In this document: piece by piece, positions 58,488 through 64,000 of the stretch
How positions within the stretch are numbered: position 1 is the stretch's first letter
Layout of the letters: each line of letters opens with the position of its first letter
DNA from: Neurospora intermedia
Taxonomy: Eukaryota; Ascomycota; Sordariomycetes; Sordariales; Sordariaceae
DNA length: 64,000 nt
Direction: 5' to 3'
Assembly: GCA_037102815.1 (NCBI GenBank)
Contig: BTPP01000006.1
Coordinates: forward strand, 3,100,001 to 3,164,000
Made by a program: the position numbers and the translations under genes
Notes under the pieces: model-generated
Databases searched by the model: none
What the model saw: only the letters and a program-made list of their open reading frames with translations
What the model was told of the DNA's origin: nothing

Positions 58488-61425
58488 TCAGAGAACAGGC
58501 TTCGACATGGGCGCAATGATGCCCTGCTTGAGAATGACTCTGGGCTTGGTAGCATCCTGGAAGGTCTCCTTGGTAGTCCACTCGGGGCCGACAGGGATGC
58601 GGAGCGAGCGCTCGTACTGCGCTTGGCTTTCGAAGGGGTGGGGGAGGGAGGTGGCGAGGTATTGGTCGTTCTGTTGTTTCTTGTTAGCTTTCCGTTTATC
58701 ATTACTGCGACCGAAATAAAATATCGAGAAAGGCGAGGAATAACAATAAGATGATGAGCGGGGAATGGAAGACAGGGGGGAGAGAGACGAAATAAAAAAG
58801 AGAAAAAAAAAAAAAAAAAAGAAAGGAGAAGAAAGGGGGGGAACAAACCTTCTTGACCCGTCCCTCCTTAATAATCACCCCCTTGAGCTTGAAATCCTTC
58901 CTCTTCTCCTTCTTGACGCCCTCCACCTTGGTGACGAACCGGCCTGTATGCCTCTTCTTCTCGCGGTTGGAGATGCCCTCGCCTACCCAGCCGCCCCAGC
59001 CAGGAAGCGTATTGTCGATTTCCTTGTCGTCGTCTTCCTTCTCCACTTCGGCCTTTTCGCGGTTGAAATCGCCTACGACATCCTCACCTGCAAAGGCGCG
59101 CTTGATGAGTTCTTGGTCGCGGATGGCAAGGGGGAGGTGGATCGTTTCTTCGTCGTCGGAAGAGGAGTCGTCGACAGTGGCAGCGGGAGCAGAGGAGGAG
59201 GAAGACTTCTTCTCCTTGGCTGCTGCGGCGTCCTTGGACTTGGGTTTGGGCTTGGAGGCGAGCATGGCGGCGTTGGAAAGGTCCAATTCGCCGACGGAGG
59301 CCTTGGCAGCCTTTTTGGTGCTCTTGCGACCTTCTTGGGGAGCCTTGGACCAGGCACCGGCGACGGAGGCGGCGAGGGAGGTGTCCGCGACTTGGGTGGT
59401 GGTTGCTTGTTGTGGTGTTACTTGGAGATTGGACATGTCGTTTGTGATGTTCTTCTTCTCCTTCTTCTTCTGAGCAGCCTGCTGGCCGGGGAGTGTGATC
59501 TCCTTCTTGCCCATACCGAACTGCCTCCGACCGATATCCGTCTCTTCGACACCGTCAGAGTCGTAGTCGGAGTCAAGATCCCGGCGAATCTGTGCAATCA
59601 TCTCCTCGTTCTCCTTCCTCTTCTGGGCTTCGCCGCGCTGCATGAACTTCATCTGCATCAGCCCCGACTCGGCCTCGCCGTCCGCGTAGGAAGCAGCATG
59701 CTCGAGCTGTTCCAGTAGCCGTTTCTTGTTGTGCTTCTCATCGCCAGACTCAGCGGAGTAATCGTCGGAACCACTGTCTTCAGAATCCTCCTCGCCCTTC
59801 CTGCGCCCCTCGATCCGGCGGCGCAACTCCTCCTTCTGGCGAGCAGCCTCTGTCAACCCAGCGCGGAAGTTGTCATCCCACACTGCGCGACCGGCCTTCT
59901 TGCCGAGCTTGGCCCACTTGCTATCCCTGTGACGAGTACCGACACGCTCGAGGGCTCGCCTCCTGTCCAGAGCCTCGCGCTCCTCTTCTGAGTCGATCTC
60001 TCCCGCCTCAACCATGGCATCATGCATCTCCTGCTCATCGTGGAGCAACTCCTTGCGGTGAATGCGGCGGTACGCCTTGGACTTGATCTTCTTGATGCGC
60101 TTCTGGCGGGCCTGCTCGCGCGAGAACAGCTCACGCTCGCGGCGCTTTTGACGGGTGATTTCTTGCATCTCAGCGGCCGAAAGACCCTTGCGAGCGGCAA
60201 TCTCCTCGACGTTATCCTGGTCCTCCTTCTTGGGCTTGTTGGTGGGTCCCAAGCCGGATTCCTCCATGATGGCCAGGATGGTCTGTTCGAGCTCGGTACC
60301 CGCCGTGGCCTTGGTCACGGGGAGGAGTTCTTGACTGTCGAGGCCGGCGTCGTGGGCATTTTGCGCGAGGGGGAAAACCAGGTGATCCGCACGGCGGTTG
60401 TGCTTGACGGTGTCGATCCAGCGCTCGAGGGTCTCGGAGGTCTTTTCGTAGGCGGCGGAGCGGAGGAGCTTGTCTTGTTGCCTCTTTGCGAGGGGGATGT
60501 CGAGCTTCTTGGATTGCCCAGGCTTGGCGGCCTTTTCCTCCTTGTTCATGAGCTTGAGAGACTTCTTCATGTGGGGGTCCTGGACGCCAAGGAGGCCGAG
60601 ATCTGAGAGACTGAGTTTGTTTGTTGGTTTTGGGCCTGATTGCTCCTCCTCGTCGTCGTCGCCGCCCGCAAACCCGGAGATCATCTTTTGGAGGTCGTCG
60701 AGCTTGGAAGGGTCTTCCATATCGTCGTCGCTGTCTTCGCTTTCGCTCGATTCGCTGTCCGCGTCGTCTTCCGATCCTGACTCCTCTCCGCCCTCCTCCT
60801 CCTCGCTGCTTTCATACTGATCCAGTGCTGTGGCGAGATCGATAGCGTCGGAACCGAGCGACTCCAAGTCATCGTCCTCATCTTCCTCCTCTTCCTCCTC
60901 ATCACTGTCGTTTCCACCCTTCTTCGCCTTCTTGCCCTTCTTGTTGGAGCTGCTCCCGCTAAAGGCAAAGCCATCGAACTTTTCCTCGTCGCTCTCGCCA
61001 AAGGCCTCATCAGAGTCGAGTTCGGAATCTTCGTCATCAGCGCCTACACCAACGTGCCACTCCTCGCCATCGCTGTCCTCGCCACCGTCGGAGAAGCCTT
61101 CAAAGTCGTCGCTGTTCTTGGCCTTTTTCTTTTGTGGCCTGGCGTCCTCGAGATCTTCCTCATCCCCGTCTTCGTCGTCCTCATCGTCCTCGTCGTCGTC
61201 ATCTCGTTGTCTCTTTTGGGGGCGCTCTTCGGGCTCGTCTAGGTCTCGTGTGCGGACGCCCTTGGCTTTCTTCTGGGGGACTTGTTCGGCGGCGATGGCG
61301 AAGGCGTCGAGGACGTTGTTTCGAGATTTTCTGTCGGCAGTCTTGTTGTTGACTCTGTGCTTGGGACGCCCTCCGCCACCCGACTTGGGCATCAGAGGCC
61401 TGCCGTGGGCTTGACGGCCGGGCAT
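58488..61425 (-). CDS. utp14: U3 snoRNP/small-subunit processome protein UTP14
   Basis: Two exons, 61425-58849 and 58670-58488 (intron 58671-58848, 178 bp, with an A18/T18 run), 919 residues. Start ATG at 61425. The N-terminal third is very acidic (Asp/Glu/Ser blocks, probable casein-kinase-2 sites) with basic patches. The Utp14 core includes QDKLLRSAAYEKTSETLERW, KAYRRIHRKE and the hallmark LPGWGGWVGEGI near residue 826, followed by HTGRFVTKVEG. The small second exon adds the expected end (DQYLATSLPHPFESQAQYER through MSKPVL). The protein acts in the nucleolus in 18S rRNA maturation as activator of the helicase Dhr1. Using only the first exon would append a poor Phe-rich tail, so the splice is well supported. 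Confidence 0.95.
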
Positions 61426-62106
61426 TGTGCTGGTATTTGGGAATTGACTGATTGGGGGCCGGAGGGTAGTTCAGTCAATTAAGTTCGAGGTCGAGCAAGC
61501 AAAAATTGGGTGATTAAATTGTCGAAGATATCCAGTGATTGGATGGAATGAATGGGTGTAAATGTCCAACTTTTGCCAGCACGGGTCCTGAGAAGGTCGA
61601 AGTGGTCGGGTCCCTTCAACAACTCGAACCTTCAACTGCCAGTGAACAAGCTCCCCCGAAACTTTTTCTGCCGCGTCTGTAATCGATAATTTTTGGGCGG
61701 TGAGGGCGCAACACCCACCCATTTTGCGGGGCCGCAGCAGGCTACAAGGGTACCTGTTTCTCATAACCTTACATCATTGGCTTAACTGAGCTCCAAACTC
61801 TTGAAAAGGCTCCACCTCAACCCGGCGCGGCCCCGGACGTCGATGCGATTTCTCGCTTTCAACCCCGTCGCCCGTCGCCCGTCCGTTGTCAAGCGCCAGT
61901 CCGAGTCCGAGTCCGAGTCCCGTCTCCGTTCCTGTCGCGTGCGCCGGATCTTCAATCCCTTGTAGCAGATCCTGTCTCCGTCTTACTTGCGCTTACGTCA
62001 ACCCTCTACCAACCGAGGGTTTTCCACCGCCCAGATCACCGACAACGAAAAAAAAAACAAGCCTTCGTCGTCGTCGCCCCGCAAAGCGCATTCCTCCTAG
62101 CCCACC
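61426..62106. promoter_or_regulatory. Divergent region between UTP14 and MRPL27
   Basis: 681 bp separate the starts of a cytosolic ribosome-biogenesis gene and a mitochondrial ribosome gene, so co-regulation is plausible. GAGTCC units repeat four times at about 61897-61920 in the MRPL27 leader. No TATA box seen. Confidence 0.5.
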
Positions 62107-62556
62107 ATGCAGCCCACCCGCATCCTCCAAGGCCTCAAGTACCGCAAGTTGCGCCTGACCACCAAGGATGTCAACAAGGGTTTCTACAAGGGTAACCGTA
62201 CCGGTTCTATGGGTACACACACCAGCTACGGTACCTACAAGATCGATTACACCAAGGTCCGCACCTATGTGTGCCCGGATCTGACCGGTTTCAAGGTGGG
62301 TGGTTCTCTATTTCCGTCTGGGTTTGGGGTTGGAATGGGATGAGTTGGGGGATCTGGTGTTAATGGAATGACCGAGAACAGAGGAGGATATAAACCATTA
62401 AAGAATTATGCTAACAAGAGAAACGACAACAAGCTCACCCCCTTCGTCTCCAAGACCATCCGCCCCGTTCACGATCAGTTCCCCGGCGACAAGCTCGGCC
62501 CCAAGAACCCCGCCACTTACCTTGCTCGCTGGAAGTCGGAGAACGGTCTCGACTAA
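62107..62556 (+). CDS. mrpl27: Mitochondrial large-subunit ribosomal protein mL41 (MRPL27)
   Basis: Two exons, 62107-62295 and 62434-62556 (intron 138 bp, branch CTAAC at about 62411), 103 residues. The N-terminal half contains the family motif GNRTGSMGTHTSYGTYKIDY and KVRTYVCPDL; the second exon gives LTPFVSKTIRP and ends AGK-free with SENGLD. Homologous to yeast Mrpl27 and human MRPL41, a component of the mitochondrial 54S/39S large subunit. The acceptor at 62433 is chosen because it joins GFK to LTPFVS as in the family; earlier AGs at about 62418-62420 would insert residues. Basic N-terminus serves as import signal. Confidence 0.95.
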
Positions 62557-63761
62557 ACGGTCGTCATGCTATCATCGAGGCGAAAAGGAGGAGGACATTA
62601 CGATACCAGACCACGGCGAGGAAATGGAGCGAGGCTCACTCAACTGTCAAACTACCAACGCAATATATACCCAAGTTCTGATTACATTCCGAAAGCCTGC
62701 CGACACAGACCGTTCGAAGCGATTCAAGATCCGTTCCAAGTTACAGCATCTGTCGAAGTCCCGGTAAAGCATTCTCTATGTTTATCGGGCAATTACATGA
62801 CGCAAACGTCCTTTGCCGAAAGATTATGTCACTTCCATACTGGGAAGGCGCTCTGCATGCTACCACGAGCCACTCCTCCAGTATACATTGTTCCAACACG
62901 AAGAATCTACCACTTAACAGCTCCATTGTTCCGGGTCGTATGTGAAATTGGAACATGTCCAGGTTCTCTGCCCATGGAGTCGCTGGGCTGCTACCTGGAC
63001 CGATGGTCCCGACATTCCTAGCTTTGAGATACGGCCTGCTAACCAGACCCAATAAAACCCTTGCTCCCGTTCAGAGCTGCTCACGGTACATTTTCAGGTT
63101 ACGATAATCCCACCGTCAAAATTCTTTTCTTTTTCGTACTCGTCCAACTCTCAGACCCACGAGTTGCCGAAGATGGGTTACGTGAATCGCTGTAGCTGAT
63201 TAACTCATCACCATAAGACAGAAATGAGATGATATGGCTATACTCGGCCTTGTCTCCAAGCAATCCAATAAGACCTATCCGAGATTCCAGGGGTTCTTGT
63301 TCCAGTTGTTGGATGGTTGAGGGAGAGATCTTGGGGATTTTAATAGGGTTAGGGTTTGGGTCTCTTGTTGATTGTTGCCTAACCTCTTTTGCCCTTTGCC
63401 TGATTGCCCTTGGGATGGTACGTTGTGTGCCTAACAATGAGGGGAATTTCTACCGAGAGGTAGTTTCAGGGTTTCTTCCTCTTCCTACCTTACTTTATTC
63501 TAATCAACCACCACCTGATTCCCAAAGGAACCCTTCTCTGGCATGAAGCAATTCACCTTCAGCTCAAGTGGAAGTTTCACGACATACAGAGAAATCACCG
63601 AATTCGAACGAGCGAATCCCGTTGAGAAAGTTCACCAAAACTCGCCAGTGCCCCTCCATGGCCTTTCTTTCCCTTGAATCCCGTCTCCTGGTCACCCACC
63701 CCTTCACATGTCATCCTGATGTCCATTCCTACAAACGACTTAATCATAATCACCCAAAATT
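62557..63761. other. Intergenic before the HET-like gene
   Basis: 1.2 kb without a gene I can support. It includes a telomere-like string TAGGGTTAGGGTTT (63345-63358). An ATG at 63543 opens a 44-codon frame in phase with the HET-like start but closed by TGA at 63675-63677; it could be an upstream ORF in the leader. Confidence 0.4.
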
Positions 63762-64000
63762 ATGAAAACATCTGCCCACTTCAACCATGGACCGATCGAC
63801 AATACCTTGGCAGAGGAACCCGTCATAAAGTCTCGCTACCCTCCCAGGCAGCTTAACAAGCTCTGTGATGGTTGCCAAGCAGTTTTCCCTACAACTGGGC
63901 CGTGGTTCTGGGACCTGGAAGACACCACGCTTGCAGACAAAGATGATTGGTATCTGCGTGATTTCAGCATTCGCGACCTTCACGAGTCGTCTGCGCTTGG
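63762..64000 (+). CDS. 5' end of a probable HET-domain protein (cut by window)
   Basis: An open frame of 79 codons starts at ATG 63762 and runs off the window end without a stop. It reads KLCDGCQAVF, a CxxC motif, then DKDDWYLRDFSIRDLHESSALG. A CxxC followed by an acidic, aromatic stretch and a D-L-x-x-S-A-x-G segment is the usual N-terminal lead-in of fungal HET (heterokaryon incompatibility) domain proteins, where the next residues are normally C-x-x-C. HET genes trigger programmed cell death when unlike fungal individuals fuse. The domain itself lies beyond the window, so function is inferred from the lead-in alone. Confidence 0.55.
   Translation, partial: MKTSAHFNHGPIDNTLAEEPVIKSRYPPRQLNKLCDGCQAVFPTTGPWFWDLEDTTLADKDDWYLRDFSIRDLHESSAL

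Overview
The window looks like nuclear DNA of a filamentous ascomycete of the order Sordariales, most likely Neurospora or a very close relative. The evidence is short introns (50-180 bp) with GT..AG ends and CTAAC-type branch sites, gene content typical of Sordariomycetes (for example a Rad10/ERCC1 gene equivalent to mus-44 and a fungal L-galactonate dehydratase), and a 13.4-kb AT-rich block that shows the full signature of repeat-induced point mutation (RIP). Exon-intron structures were worked out by eye from splice sites, reading frame and remembered family conservation. No database search was run.

Layout. 1-15.6 kb is ordinary gene territory, with almost everything on the minus strand: a weak small ORF, a KHA1-type K+/H+ antiporter (1392-4264), a GH47 alpha-mannosidase (6113-8153), the DNA-repair gene ERCC1/Rad10 (11467-12660) and an unrecognised Ser/Pro-rich protein (13474-15147). 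On the plus strand at 10044-10265 sits a probable gene for a 27-residue peptide with two CxxC pairs, whose only intron lies exactly before the stop codon. About 15.64-29.08 kb is the RIP-mutated island. Two diverged inverted copies of a roughly 240-bp sequence bracket it, sharing a perfect 20-bp core (15413-15432 and 29333-29352). 29.6-31.25 kb holds broken, coding-looking blocks on the plus strand.

31.7-43.3 kb is again gene-dense: L-galactonate dehydratase (31729-33199, +), a RIB2-type pyrimidine deaminase (33265-33771, -) head to head with a DNAJC9-like J-protein (34083-35256, +), a GPI-anchored aspartyl protease (36058-37778, -) and a seven-exon YANK/STK32-type kinase (40956-43311, -). 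43.3-51.65 kb has no gene I can support and is not RIP-mutated. 51.6-64 kb carries a small mitochondrial-type protein (+), a RING-H2 protein (-), a large hormone-sensitive-lipase-like hydrolase (+), the ribosome-biogenesis factor UTP14 (-), mitochondrial ribosomal protein mL41/MRPL27 (+) and, cut by the window edge, the start of a probable HET-domain (heterokaryon incompatibility) gene.

There is no operon or biosynthetic cluster. The genes are mostly independent housekeeping functions: ion homeostasis, glycan trimming, DNA repair, pectin-sugar catabolism, riboflavin synthesis, histone chaperoning, signalling, ribosome biogenesis and mitochondrial translation. Two divergent pairs may share promoters (deaminase/J-protein and UTP14/MRPL27). 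The accessory part consists of the RIP island, the decayed coding zone to its right and the HET-like gene at the far end. I recognised no tRNA, 5S rRNA or CRISPR array.
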